A stretch of 64,000 nt of DNA. Source: Adenanthera pavonina (Eukaryota > Streptophyta > Magnoliopsida > Fabales > Fabaceae). The notes beneath the pieces are model-generated. The model saw only the letters and a program-made list of their open reading frames with translations. It was not told the origin of the DNA and did not search any database. The translations under genes were made by a program, and so were the position numbers. The DNA lies in assembly GCA_026686845.1 (NCBI GenBank), contig JAIVEN010000019.1, positions 33,050,501 through 33,114,500 on the forward strand, written 5' to 3'. Shown piece by piece: positions 38,943-52,500 of this stretch (positions are counted from its first letter, which is position 1; every line of letters starts with the position of its first letter).

Positions 38943-40577
38943 AGATTGTTTTATAAACAGAGTATACACTGTACATCTTTTGTGGTACGGGAGACATAAT
39001 TTGATTTTTAATTTTATTTCTTTTTTCAAGTGATCTATTGTGTCATTTGTGGTCGGGATGCTGTCTAATTAATTTATTAGGACGGTGCAAAATGTTACAT
39101 TTCTACGCCAACTATAATAATATATATGGCTGCATATGGCCAAATGAAAAGGGCAAAATTAAACAAAATGTGCAATTATATGCTAATATATATGTTATGA
39201 GAACTCTCATATAAAGGAGCTTCATATAAAAAGTAGGATTTATAAGTTTAAGGAATTCTCATACTAATAAACTAGTATTTTGAGATGAGTTGCTAACATC
39301 ACGGAGATGGTTACCCATGGAGGGTTCAAACTGATGAAGGGTTCTACCAATGAGAAAGTTGATTAAGGCTCTTAAATGGATCTCTTATCTTTTAGAATTG
39401 ACATTCTCTTAGACTTGTGCTCATCTATGTGTGTGTGTACCCACATGAAAGGCATGGGTGTATATAAGTACCCACATGTGGGATTTTGAATGCAAACAAA
39501 CTTAACTATATATATATATATATGTATGTATGTATGTATGTTTGGAGAATCAAAAGAATAAGTCTAGCTAATTAAGATATTGAGAAGATTCAAGCTACTT
39601 GTAGTTTCGTGGATTGAGGCTTTATTCATTCATCAATTCTCAGTGTCATGATTAAGCCTATATTAAAAAGAACCGCATACCTACATATATGGGAATAGAG
39701 GCTTAATTTGTTTATATCCCATTTGTTGTGAAATTAGAAAATGGGATTCTATAAAGTATGAAGTTGACGTAACACTTGTTATTCTGCAACAACTAATCAC
39801 TGTTGTTTAACGACGTTGATTACTTGATTATATATATATAGGAAAGTTCAATTTCTTTGTGCGAATATTATCGTTCACGTCTTCCAATTATCTCATCCCA
39901 GACAAATAACAATTATTGATGGAATCAAAAGCCATATATATTATATTGTTTAATGTTCTTTCTCTGGCGTGGTATGCCCAGGACCACTCAATACTCATCA
40001 TAATTTATTCTGATCAGAAAGAAAACGCTATATTGAAACTTCACCAATTATTGCTCAAGATATAAGTTTGATAATCCTGACCCAATTATCTGCTGTATCT
40101 AATTAAATCATATAAAAAAAATTAGTGAAATGATTTTTGTCTTGTTCATCCAGGTTGTGTAGTCCTTTATTTATTCGCACTTTTTTTGTTTCTTCCTTCT
40201 GTTAAAGGGAAATTCATTAAGCAAGAAAAAGAAAGAGCACAAGGTGTTTGTCACCTTTAAGCACAAACGAATCCCTGACAGAAAATAGAAATAGAACACG
40301 TTCATGATCGATCTGTTTAAGTATATTATTAATTAATTATTAATAATTAAGCTAAACACTTAAACAAAAGAAAATGGGAAACAGTGCAATAACTTTTCCA
40401 GTGTGAAAAGGGTTTTTTGGTGCTAAAAAGACAAAGTGCGGAGAGATTCTGGAAGCATTAGTTCCTACTCCCCACAAGGAAACTAGAAGCCCAAAAGCAT
40501 GTCAAAAATTAATAGGACGATTCCTAAATTTATTTTGACACTTGGCACGCCCACCCCGCGTGTGGACATATAAACTA

Positions 40578-40845
40578 CTCCTCCCTTTTACCTTTAATGT
40601 AAGACCCTTTTAATCAAATTACTCGAATTAAGAATTAGAATTAAAACTAATTAACTACCTCAATTTCTCCAAAAATTTTAATATTTTTCTAAAACTACCA
40701 TTATTTAATCTCTCTCTCTTTCTCTTTGGATACATTAAATAGGAACATTTTTCTAGAAATGTATAATAAATACTACCTCGTATATTATAAAGGGTCTTAT
40801 ATTTAGGACCAGGGTAAAAGATCTTATATATAGGTCCGGAGATAG
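40578..40845. mobile_element. Stowaway-like MITE, full length
   Basis: A 268-bp element flanked by TA (40576-40577 and 40846-40847). The left end CTCCTCCCTTTTACC and the right end AGGTCCGGAGATAG are imperfect inverted ends. The interior words TAATTAACTACCTCAATTTC and ACATTAAATAGGAACATTTT also occur, with few changes, in the copy at 43439-43702 and, inverted, in the one at 29200-29445. Confidence 0.75.
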
Positions 40846-41980
40846 TAATATTTTAATTTTTACACTCTAGTTTTAAAAAATCTTTTATTTATTTATTTGT
40901 TTATTTTGTTTAAAAATGTATATTTAGATTTATGAAAATTATTTTGATTTAAAAATTTAATTACAGACTAAAAATGTTTGTATATATTTTAAAAATAAAA
41001 GAAAAATCTGTGTAATATAATCTAATGTATAATTTTTATGACGGATTAGAAATTTAGAACACCAGCTAGCTTTTGACAAGCCCCACCACAGCGCCCACCT
41101 ACTATAATTACAGGTTCATTAGCATATTGCCGTAGTAATTATTTTTTTTATCGTGTTTTGATTATTCTTTTCCTCTCAGAACAATATTCCGCTCGGTGTT
41201 CATATACCCTCATCCCATCATCAAGAATTTGGAATTTAATTTAATTGGCCGTTTTCAGTCTTAATAATACGGAAAGTTTAGTTATTAATCATATAAAAGA
41301 CCGTAGAAAAGTGATAAGAGATGTTTCAGGCTCACTGATTGCTTTACCGCGCTTATCTTTTCTACAATATAATTTTTATCCTCATATCTTAGCTTTACCC
41401 TTCCAAACTGTCAGAAGATATTTATGCACCTAGCTAATCCCTCGTTAATTTTTTATAATATTTATCCTGAACTAATAAAAGGTGAGGGAGAATAAAAACT
41501 AAGAATGATAATAATAATAAAGCAACTTTGTTTTGGAAGGAGAAATTAAAAGAGAAGTGGAAATTAATCAGTAGATGGAGGAAAAATATAAGGTGTTTAT
41601 ATATATTAAAATCAAATTACTAAGAATGTGCGAAGCATGATGAGGAAAATGCGTTTGATTATAGCATTAAAAAGGCATCTAGACCAACCCCAATGAAATT
41701 GTTTGAAGGTAGAACTGATATTATTCTAGTTAAGTAATAATTAGGAGGGAACAGCAAAATTATGAATTTTCATAGAGTGAAGATGCGTTATTGGGATCCA
41801 TGTCATTAGGAATATTTTGGGTTCAATGAGAGTGACTGCATCCATAGTTTGGATGGGGTGTTTTGTCAAAAAGATGGCCGGGTTTTCAGGACTTATGGCG
41901 TTGACATTTCCGTTTTGGACGGTGGTGTCTTCCTCTTAATTCCATCACATTACAAGTTACTATGTCTGCGTCTGTCTCAA

Positions 41981-42016
<36 letters not shown>

Positions 42017-43438
42017 CACGAAGGAAAGAAAAATGACAAAGTATTTCATATAAATATAATTAATTAATTACTTGATTGATGGACTAATATTTATTATCTT
42101 CGATCGGCCTCTGTATTTTTTCCATCCATCCAACCATCCATCTCTGATCGATATTGCATGCGTCTTTGACCCAAATTGTCCACAGATATATATATCTACA
42201 TATATATATATATATATATGTGGGGGTTCGTTAGTTTCTCTTTTTTCTTTTGACCTCTTTTGAATTAAGGCAAGCGTGTATTTTCTCCCCTCTTTGGAAG
42301 TATACTTCTGTTAGGTATATCAAGTTGAGAAAAGTGTTTGTGTCCATCATTATAATTGAACTAATCCATTGTATTCACTATTTACTGCTTGCCTTTCTAT
42401 GAATAATGCATTTTTAAATTTAAGGATATCTGAACATGTGTTGTCTTGTCTTGAACTAATATCATATATATATATATATATATTCCAGTGCAATTAATTA
42501 ATTAAATGGACACTCTTGACTCATTTCAAGTATCCTCAACTCCCGTGGGGTATCTATAGCTAGCTATAAAGAACAAACTATAAATACAATTTCTCTTGAA
42601 TATTTTTTCCAAATTAAGTTTCTAATTAATAGAATGATCATTCAACAACTTTTATATATAGTGCATGTGTCCTGTGTTAATTGTCATTAGATTAGACTAT
42701 AGAATTAATTAACAATTCACAAGTTGTATGAGTGAGAGAGTGTGACATATTTTGTGTGGTTTTTGAACTTGAAACATAAATAAAGCATATTCCTGCTATA
42801 TACTATATATATATATATATATTCGGAAACTAAAATTATAAGCATATGAGCAATAATATTGTTCAACTTGCTATCAAAGTAGGCTCTAAAATTATGCTAA
42901 CAAAACTAGCTAACTTAAATCAAACTATTAATATATTAGGTAAATGTCCAATAATAGTTTCTTTCCCCTCTGAAACTTCTAATATCCAATTTTCATTCAA
43001 CCAAGCGTGATATTTTTGTGGCCATTTCACTAACCATGAACAACAGAGACGAAGCTCGTTACTACTGTAGTGTGAACTGAGTTAGCGAATTTCAATTTGA
43101 AATTGGACTTTCTTATCCTCATAGACATTATCATATTCACACTTGTATTAAATACCATGCATATGTATATATACTACAAATACGATTTGTGAGCCCAAAA
43201 AAGAAAAACAAAGAGAAAAAATATACTGTCAAGCTGTATTGGCATGAGAAGGTTGACCTGGTTAGTACTTTTAATGCCGAAACTGAAGCAGCCTACTGTT
43301 CCCAAATTTCTATTTCCACCCATATCATTGTGTAAAACAAAGACAACGCGCGTTAATTTCTAGAATATGGTCATAATAAAATCATCACTTTAAGGAAAAC
43401 AATTGTTGTTGTCTATTAATTTCTTTTGTACTATTGTA

Positions 43439-43702
43439 CTCCCTCTTGTCCTTAATATAAGATCTTTTTAACCGAATCACGCGAATTAAGAAGGGGAGTT
43501 AAAACTAATTAACTACCTCGATTTCTCCAAAAATTTCAATATTTTTCCAAAACTACCCTTATTTATTCTCTCTTTTTTTCTTTTTGGATACATTAAATAG
43601 GGGCATTTTTTGGAAATGTATAATAAATACCACCTCGTATATTGTAAAGGATCATATATTTAGGACCAAAGCAAAAGGTCCTATATATAGGACCGGAGGG
43701 AA
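43439..43702. mobile_element. Stowaway-like MITE, full length
   Basis: A 264-bp element flanked by TA (43437-43438 and 43703-43704). It starts CTCCCTCTTGTCCTTAATAT and ends TATATAGGACCGGAGGGAA. It is the best-preserved member of the main MITE family here and a useful reference for the others. Confidence 0.8.
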
Positions 43703-45399
43703 TACAATATATTAGTATATAGGCTGATTAATGGTCACAGTAGTTTTTTTTAAATTAATTTACGTCCTCTTTTTTTGTTAAATTGCATTTAATGAGATAA
43801 TTTAACGTCCTTAACTAATAATGTTTAATTTCAATATATTCATCATTGGAACATTCTCCTTTCCCTTTGTGTGCTTCCATTATCCCTTTTAATTCTTTTA
43901 TAATACATAATATGCGGCAGATATAGCAATAACATAATTAATTAGGTTCTCGTATCTAGACAAAATCTGACGAAAATAAAACAAAGAGCGCTTGTGCGGA
44001 AGTGCTCATACATTATATTTGTCATGGAAAATAAACATATGCTGAAACATGCATAAAACAAACCCAACTACGCAAACGTGCCCTAATAAGAAATTAGCAA
44101 AACAAGTAAAAGAAGAAGAAGAAGCAGCCAAAGCATCTCATAAGAAAAGGACGACCACCATTAATGTGTCTTGTCTCTTTGGGAGCACGCCTGAGTTTGT
44201 AAGTAAATAAATTAGAAGGTTAAAAACCAATATTATAAGGCCAAGCCAGAATCTGTGTTCCCCTGCAGCTAGTGTCTTTGCCATATATATTTTTTCCTTG
44301 AATAAAGCATATGTAACGTAACTATGTTGGTTTCTAACTCTGCATTCGATAAACAATCCCATATTATTTAATTATTAATTATTGAATAAAATATACTAGT
44401 GCTTCCTCTACCATATAATTACAATCAACCCCCTCGTGTGGTCTACCAATACCATAGCTTCTTCTTGTTTACTTATTTCATTGCACCCACTACACCCAAA
44501 AAGGTCCACCACATTACAAAAATAATAATGATATTGATAACACCTTGCCTTGGTTAATTTAATATATATCCTCTTCTTGTATTGATTTGATAGTTCTATT
44601 GCCTCAAATTGGAGGAGTTGCCATTATCTACTTAACTTTTCAAGTCATCGTTCACACCGACGGAGTTGGCCAGGGGAAGATTTGATATGCTGATGACGTG
44701 GCCATCCGTATTTGCGGTGGCTCCGCCGTCTGGCAACACCTACGTATACTTGTGTAATACATGGTGGAGACCGTTCAACTAATTGGATTGTTCTAGTAAA
44801 ACCCCACTTTTGGGGTTGGTGACTTTAATTTCGTGGAGGTCTTGGGTCGTGAGGATATTTATCATTAAAACCTAAATATCTTCTTTCGTTTCTCTTTTTG
44901 AGGATAACTAGATTTGGTTTGAATCAAAGCTAGCTAAAATTAAAGATCTTTAATTAAACACGAAGATTTCTACCCTCGACTTATATTCGTATCATTTGCA
45001 TGGGGGCTAGATGCGATGATGTAAAGTTGTGATTGGTGCACGCAGGCGTGAAGAAGGTAGGGAATTATGGAGCTGTCTTTGTAAATGCGAGTTAGATAAC
45101 TGATCCGTAGGTTCAAAGATGAGGGAAAAAAAAAGTGAGATACGATTAATATTAGTATTAATCGATCAGCTAACCAGTCGAGGTTACGTTCTCGTGTGGA
45201 AAATTGACCATCAATAACTATCAGATCTGTCATTTTACTTGATGAATCCAATACAATGCCAGGTCACCAAATCCCACAATATTCCCCAATTGACTATTAT
45301 TTCTATCCAAGCATGCAGATTTCAGAACCTGATTCCCTGAAAATGATCATCCAATGGAAGAAACGACAAGGCGGAATCAATATATCCCATATCTGATCC

Positions 45400-45434
<35 letters not shown>

Positions 45435-45932
45435 GTATGAGTCTTCTTTTATATATTTTTGTAATTCTCGCTCTCACATAATTTTCCTGTATAAATCACT
45501 AATTAAGGAGTATCGTCCCAATTATATATGGGAAAGAAATTGGGGAATAGAAAATACTTGGTGGTAAATGACAGCAAAGATGACGATAAAATAGATGAAG
45601 ACGATGACGAACTGGAAATGTAACTGCACAGTTAGTGATAAGAGAAAGCGCTTGAGATAGTGATGCATGAGACTTTAAAATTAATTTATGGTGAGAAGTA
45701 TGACTAAGTTTTGACGAAAGCTATGTTACTTCACTTGTCCAGATTCAGTGGCACCTATTTAGTTAAGTCCACGTTGTAAAAACGACATGGCTTTTGGAAC
45801 TCGTTCATTTTTCCACTTATGGGCTTATTTATTCAATTCACTAGTTTTACTTTCTCACATTCCCCCATTATGCCATGATTAGCTCGTTTCTTGGCTCAAG
45901 ATGGAAATATAATTTAATATAGATATTTATTA

Positions 45933-46203
45933 CTCCCGGCCTTCAATATAAGAGAATTTTGGAGAAGGGACTTGGTCCAAAATATAAGAAAAATATAAAT
46001 TTTTGTAGCAATAAATGATGTATTTCTCTCAACTATTATGGCTTTCAATGACTATTAATTAATCTGATATAAAGAAAAAGATCACTAATTAAGGATAATT
46101 TAAAAAATATATATGTTTTATTACAAATTAAATTAGTTTAATTAGTTTCATTGCAATGTGTAAAGTAAACTGTTTTCTTCTACTTGAGACGGGAGCTAAG
46201 GAG
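45933..46203. mobile_element. Stowaway-like MITE, second subfamily
   Basis: Starts CTCCCGGCCTTCAATATAAG, ends ACTTGAGACGGGAGCTAAGGAG, TA at both flanks (45931-45932 and 46204-46205). About 271 bp. The interior differs from the main family, so it is a separate subfamily. Confidence 0.6.
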
Positions 46204-46496
46204 TACATTTCTCTAAAATCAGGTTTTTCCTTACTATATATAATCAGTTAAAATTCTTGCCTTCACGCCTTTTGTTCTATTGCATAATACGTTGCTTCTC
46301 AAAAGTCACAACATGCTCCGTGGAAGAAATTTTAAAGAAAAAATTAACTAAATTAAATAATATATAATAATTAATTAATGTATATATCATATGCACTGCA
46401 TAAAATTATATAATATTTCTCTTTAAATCCAAAATAACTTTCCTCAAATAGCAATCGTACAATGAATTAAGATTCTATTATACTAAAAAAAACTAA

Positions 46497-46921
46497 GTGC
46501 ACACATAATTATCCCCAGAAATTTTGAGTTATGTGTAGATGATCTCCCTAACCTTTAAAACTTGCTATTGAATCATCCTAAACTTTTAAATTTATGTACG
46601 TAATTCCTTTGCCATGAATTTGTTTGTTGCTTATTTCACTAATGGAATATAGCGAAATAAAAGATTTGTCTACGTACGAGAGTTAAAAGTTTAGGAAGAA
46701 GCATCTAGTATCTACATATATAACCTGGAGTTTAGAAAAAAATTTAATAATATGATCCAATATGACATGTTGTGATTCATTAGTAAAATAACAAACTAAT
46801 TAACAATAAGAAGGTTGTCTAGATAAATTTAAAAGTTATGGGAGATCCTTGTCGATCGAGTTTTAAAAGTCAAAGGAATTATTTACACGTCTCAAAATTT
46901 AGAGTTATTTTGTGCAATTTA
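46497..46921. mobile_element. Long inverted-repeat (fold-back) element
   Basis: The outer 110 bp or so on each side are imperfect inverted complements. Left words: AGTGCACACATAATTA, AAATTTTGAGTTATGTG, GATCTCCCTAACC, CTTTTAAATTTATGTACG. Right words: CTTTTAAATTTATC, GGGAGATCC and CACAAAATAACTCTAAATTTTGA when read on the other strand. About 425 bp in all with no coding frame, consistent with a fold-back MITE. The target duplication was not resolved. Confidence 0.45.
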
Positions 46922-49545
46922 TAGTACTAATTACAACAGTTAGAGGGTAATTTCATCTTTGTAACATCTAACAGTAACATTAATGGAGTTGGGGAATAAA
47001 AAAAGAATGCACAGACAAAGGCAATCTGATTAATCACATAACGACACTTAAAGCATATCTATGCAGAGATAATCGATCTTTTTTCTCTTGGAATAATTAG
47101 CTTAATTAATTTAGACTAGAAGCATGCATGCATGCATGCATCGTCATCATGATGAATTCTCGTGCAGTTGCGGATATGCTTTTTGATGATAGCATGGCCT
47201 TTCTAAGGAACATCATCACGTTGCATTTGTACAATTGATGCTGATGCATGGTTATTTTGCCTTTTTCGGCCTTTATGCTTTCAAAAGTAACAGCATAAAA
47301 CGCGTAATCTGGGCCAAAACTTGTCTTTTGCCATCTAATAATTTATCGGCTAAATATAAATATTTACCATATGGTACTACTACTCTATGAAAGCAAATTA
47401 AAGTAATAAAGTAGGTGACTTGGGGATTGATGCGAGCAAAGAACGCAGGTGAAGAGCAGCAATTTCCTCCAAAGTGGAAGCCAAAGCGATAGAGAGGCAC
47501 TTAAATTTGTTCGCTGTGAAGTGAAGTGAAGTAATGATTTTAGGAACAATTAATCCCTTTCTTTTGGAAAGTGGAAGGCAAAGTTAAGCACTTAACACTT
47601 GCTTTCTCCTATCAGACATATGGTTTGGTTAAAGCCCAACACCATTATTCATTAAGTCTAATCAAACATGCTTAAGGACTTCGCTTTAGGGACAGAGCTA
47701 AACATAATAATAATATTATATTAATATCAGAGCCGAAATTTTAACAAGTATATATATAGCAAATTAGAATACGTGTCAGGAGATTTCAAAAAATAAATTA
47801 ACAGGGACAGAATACAAGTTTTAGGGAAAACCATAACTATACACATATATGATATTTATAAATTTTTATTTTTAGAGCAGCAGTTATCCCTGAATCTTTA
47901 TGTGGAGGTTAATTTGTCCGAGCCTAGCCTTGCGTCCATATTAATCATTATTATAATTAAAAAAAGTCATGAAAGTGTCAGAATCCATTATCCTGATTAA
48001 CCAGAATATGCTTCTTTCTTTTGGTTTTTATTCTTGACCAAAACTACATATAAACAATTGAAAAAAGCCCTATTATTCTTAGACGCCATCCATTATATAT
48101 TGTGCCCTGCATTTTAAAAAAATATAAAATAAAAGACACTTCTTTTCCTCTCCCTTTATATTGATTGTTTTGCAAGCAAGGATGTTTGTCTGATTTGGGT
48201 TATTTAAACATCAGGAGGAAAAAAAATACATTAAAGTAAATAAGCCACATCTTGCTGTTTCCACATCCAAGGATAAAAAGTCTATGAAGCCTTACACACC
48301 ATTCGTGCGTTGCTTTAATGCTTGTCAACCAGGGAAGCTTCTTACATTAAAATAATATATCCTAAGGAAAGATCTCAGTCAAAATACAATTGTAAGTATC
48401 ATTGTGCTGGATAATATATATATATATATATTAACTAAAATGCTACAGAGCGAATTAATATATATATATTAATTACTTAGGAAGAAAAATTGGGTCACCT
48501 TGATCTTATGAGTAAGCAATGTACAATGATTGCATTTTACAGGTCATACTCGGAAAGGCATCTTTAAACCTGCCACTTGATTCACATTCACGTTTGCCAA
48601 AACTCTCCCAACAACTCAACAAAATTGGAAGGTCAAAAACGAAGTTTTACCCTCCAATAAATAAATAAACAAAGGTCAACAGCCTAAATAATGTTGTTAA
48701 ATTGTTTCTCCTAAGTAGGGTAGAGTTAGTGTGTCAGCTGGGGGAGCATTGTTCATAAACTAATCTTTTTTTGTTAATGTCGTCTTGCTCATTGAATTAG
48801 AACGAAGCACTCAAACCTAAATTAATTTGCAACTCTTATTTTGCTGCAGCACCTAATGCCCTTTGACATTGAACTGTTGACCTATATGTTCAATTGTATT
48901 TCTTATTTTTCAACTATGGGGTTGCTGATCAACTATGTTCACTAGCACTTGAAGTCGGCTAATTCATTTCAGGAACAATTCTTTCTTGGTTTGGGTCAAA
49001 TATGTACAAAAATGGTAGATTGACAACTTCTGAATGAATTGGGATGGTATATGATTTCCTGCTTCGTGGGTTCAGTGGTCTTAAACGGCCCAAGTTTTTT
49101 GCACGCATATCCTCTCGTTTAGTTGGGTCTTAAGATCACTTATTGAAATAGAATTGGACTTCTTGTACTGTTGAGTACCCTCACCGAGTTACCGGATACA
49201 CTATCCATATCCAGTAGAATTTCATAAACATTGAGGACGTTCAGTAAGACACTGCTTTATCACAATTGATAATTATCCTATGCTGATATAAAAGCCAGAA
49301 GAGGGACTCCAACATCTATAAATCTTCAGAATTTTTATATTCTGTTCAACCACGACAGATAAATAATTTCAAAAAACTATAAGGATAGTTGGCCCATCTA
49401 TAGTAATTGAATTTAAAAAACAGCTATTAAACACGGCTATCACAGCTGATATAATTGCTGCTTTGAGGATACCCAATCATTCACAATTTACACTAAAACT
49501 ATAATCCAGAAGCCCAACACATGATGCAAATGTAGCCTTAGCTGC

Positions 49546-52500
49546 CTAGTGGTCTGATGACAAATGGAGAGGACTCGATGGAGAATCATTTCCTTCATCC
49601 TCAGCATCACAGCTTCTTCCATCCCTATTAACTGAAACTTCTTTAGCATCATCTCTCTTTCTTTTACGATGGCAATTGGCTTCAGCGTCTGCCTCCTCAT
49701 TGGTTACTTCAAGTTCTCTTGACTGCAATTCGTTAAGCTTTTCAACTGACGTTTCCTGATCTTCACCCAGTTCACCACTAGTATCATCACAATCTTCTTC
49801 TGCTCCATCTGCACCCTCACTTAAGTCCACCGCATCTCCATTCTCTTCAGCTTTCAAGGATTCAATTACGCCCATCAACTCCGTATTAACCTGTCCCACA
49901 AGCATGCCACCAGAGGAATTTAGCAACCAATTCATAAGAAATTTCATAATTAAAAAAAAAAAAACAAGAGTAACAAGACGTTTGAGAGCAAATTATGTCC
50001 GACCCACCTGAAGGTTCTGAAGAAAGTCAGATATATCAGTCGGGCAAGAAGGACATTTCATCACATTTTTTTGGGACCGAAGCGATCTTCCACCCATACT
50101 TCTGTCTCTCACAAAAGACTGGCCCGCAAATACCCCTTCCAAACATGACTTACAGAAATTATGAGCACAGGGTGTCGTAACTGGAGAAACCATCACCTGG
50201 CTACAAATAAGGCAACCGAACCCTGCATATGGAAAGAGATCGAGTAAAAATACAGCATTAAAATGTCATTGAAAGCTTCCATTTGGAGCATTGGTTTGTA
50301 TTTTTACAAACTAAACCATCATTTCTAGTCATCATTTTTCCCTTCTTTATCCAAATAAATTTATAGTAAATTTATTTATTTTTATCCAAATTTTATTTTT
50401 ATAAACTGTAATTATTCTAAAAGATTTTTTTTAAAAAGATAATTCAATCAGACACATAGAAAAACTTGAAGGTGCATGAGAGAACAAGTTGACCAAATAT
50501 AAAAGCCATGCATATCATACCTTTCAGCAATTTTTCCTTGATTGACATATTTTGGGCTTTTCTTATTTCTCTTCTTGACCTTTTTACCTCTTTGGGATCC
50601 ATACTTTTTACTGGCCTTTGACTGGGAGGTGGTGGTTTTTTCCACTTCCAACAAGATTCTTCCTCCTTAAAAAACCATTAATTCAATTATTATTGTCAAA
50701 GCTCTAATTCTAATTTCAATCCTAATAATACAACAGTGTGCCACTTAATATCATTTAATAAGCAATTTTAGGAAAGAAATAAGTTATTTTAAAAAGACAA
50801 CAAAATCCTAAAATATATGACTCACATCAAAATCCCATGATGGACTCTCCTTTCGTTCAATTATGCCTATGGCCTTTTCCAACTCGGCAATTACTGGCAA
50901 TGGTCTTGGACGGTCACCACGATCATCGCTAGGTTCCATTTAAAATAATTTAGCACAAGAAATTTCAATTAGCATAAACACATTAAGGGAGCTACGTAAC
51001 ACATACCTTGTCCAAGGGGCAGGTTCGTTGTCACACCTAACAAATAAATACCGACAAACTTTAAAGCCCTAAATAAGAATATGTTATTAGAAAAGTTGCA
51101 TGAAATTAAGAAGCGAGAGAGAGCCCATCAGATAATAGAGATATCATATATCTACCTGTTTTCCCATCTTCTGCCAACATTTTTCAATTGTATAAATACC
51201 ATCATAACGTAGTCCTTTCTCCGGGGCATATGAGGAGCGTTTCTCTTTGTGAGATCTAGCCATTTAAATTTAAGAGGTTTCATAAAAAGCTCACTTAAAG
51301 GCTCATTAATTATATCAATGAAACTCTCTCGCTGAAGGACAGTTTAATGATGTAAGTCAATCATACAATAAATTTAACGCCACAATCACAAAAGTCCATA
51401 AAGGGGAAAAAAATCAATTGCATGATCCACCACTCAAAAGGTCAATCTGGTAAATATCACTAGTTTGAAAAAAAAAAGCGATTCTGAGATCAAGCACACC
51501 TAAGGATATAAACCAGGACCAGAGCACCTACTCAAGTATAAGATTTAAAAGATAGATGAACAAAAAAGTGTCATTTTGGATGTAGATGTTTACCTTACCA
51601 CTCGAACTGGATAGCCTTTTAAACAACTAACTTTGAGAGCTAAATTGTATTTTTCAAACTTTTGATCAAACGATTGCACATTGTTCGTTCTTTTATTACC
51701 ACTCAGGTCTCTACCGCCACTGCAACAATGCACACGTTAGCGAATTCAACAACAGCCAACAGAAAATGAGAAAATATGAATCAAAAGTCACAGCAAGGAC
51801 CTGGGCAACATTTATTCAAAGAGGATAAAAATGAAAGTCAGAAGAACAAAACTAGCAATTTTTTTTTTTTTGGCCTGAACAAAACTAGCAATTTGAAAAA
51901 CTAAGGAAATGCAATGGGTGGTCCAGGACAATATTGCAGAATACGTAGGTGTTCTGAGAGGAGGGCAGGGGAGGCTCATAACGATGCGAAGGTTGACATG
52001 TTTCCAAATTTTTGTATAAACAAATGCACATCCTGAGAGTTTAGTAGCCATGTATTAACAGGATAACAACAACAATTTAGCAGCGAAAGCCAAGATCAGT
52101 TAGCACGGTCACCCTAAAGCCATAGATAAAATAACAAAACTAAATAGGACGAACAATTTCAATGTAGCCAACTGTATCGAGAAGAAAATGACAATACAGC
52201 AATTCAAGAACATTTCACAAACCTTCCTGTATAAAGAAAAAACTCTCCATGATCCTCGTCATCAACATAACCGCCTGAAAGAACTACTGATTGCGCCCCA
52301 TAGTTTGACTGCCCAGCGATACCACTAACATGAGGGAAATGAACACCCCATTGCCGGCATTCAAGCCTATCTTCCCAACATTCGCCAACCAACACACCTT
52401 GATTCCTCACTGGATCATTCTCGGCTGGGATTGGACCAAAATGATCCTGCGGCACAGTTACAAAAATCTTTCCACTTGCTGCATTTGCTTTACCTTTCCT

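Larger units (their letters stand above)
35570..40577. other. Intergenic spacer upstream of the MYB gene
   Basis: No gene recognised. Contents are the two abutting MITEs at 36.8-37.2 kb, the TTA and GT/G microsatellites, several AT tracts, and a TGTA repeat near 39520-39542. The proximal part is the presumed MYB promoter. Confidence 0.5.
40850..49545. other. Gene-poor spacer between MITEs and the VIM-like gene
   Basis: Apart from the listed MITEs no gene was recognised. AT tracts are frequent (41980-42002, 42465-42482, 45400-45421) and several are followed by ACAC or TGTATG repeats. A GCAT tract lies at 47122-47141. Two small frames (44138-44287 minus, 45256-45395 plus) were examined and left as weak or rejected. 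The 3' untranslated region of the VIM-like gene should lie just below 49545. Confidence 0.5.

Noticed and set aside
44640..44748. Possible last exon on the minus strand (acceptor TACGTAG, then VLPDGGATANTDGHV, ending DDLKS-stop) in a GC-richer patch.
   Set aside because: No upstream exon in a compatible phase could be found and no family was recognised.
45256..45395. 46-codon plus-strand frame starting MPGHQIPQYSP, with natural-looking composition.
   Set aside because: No family recognised, no splice context, and it overlaps an unrelated minus-strand frame. Not strong enough to call.
50448..50654. Minus-strand frame with lysine-rich text (KKVKKRNKKSPKYV).
   Set aside because: It is the shifted frame of VIM-like exon 7. 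The correct frame reads CWKWKKPPPPSQ and joins its neighbours.
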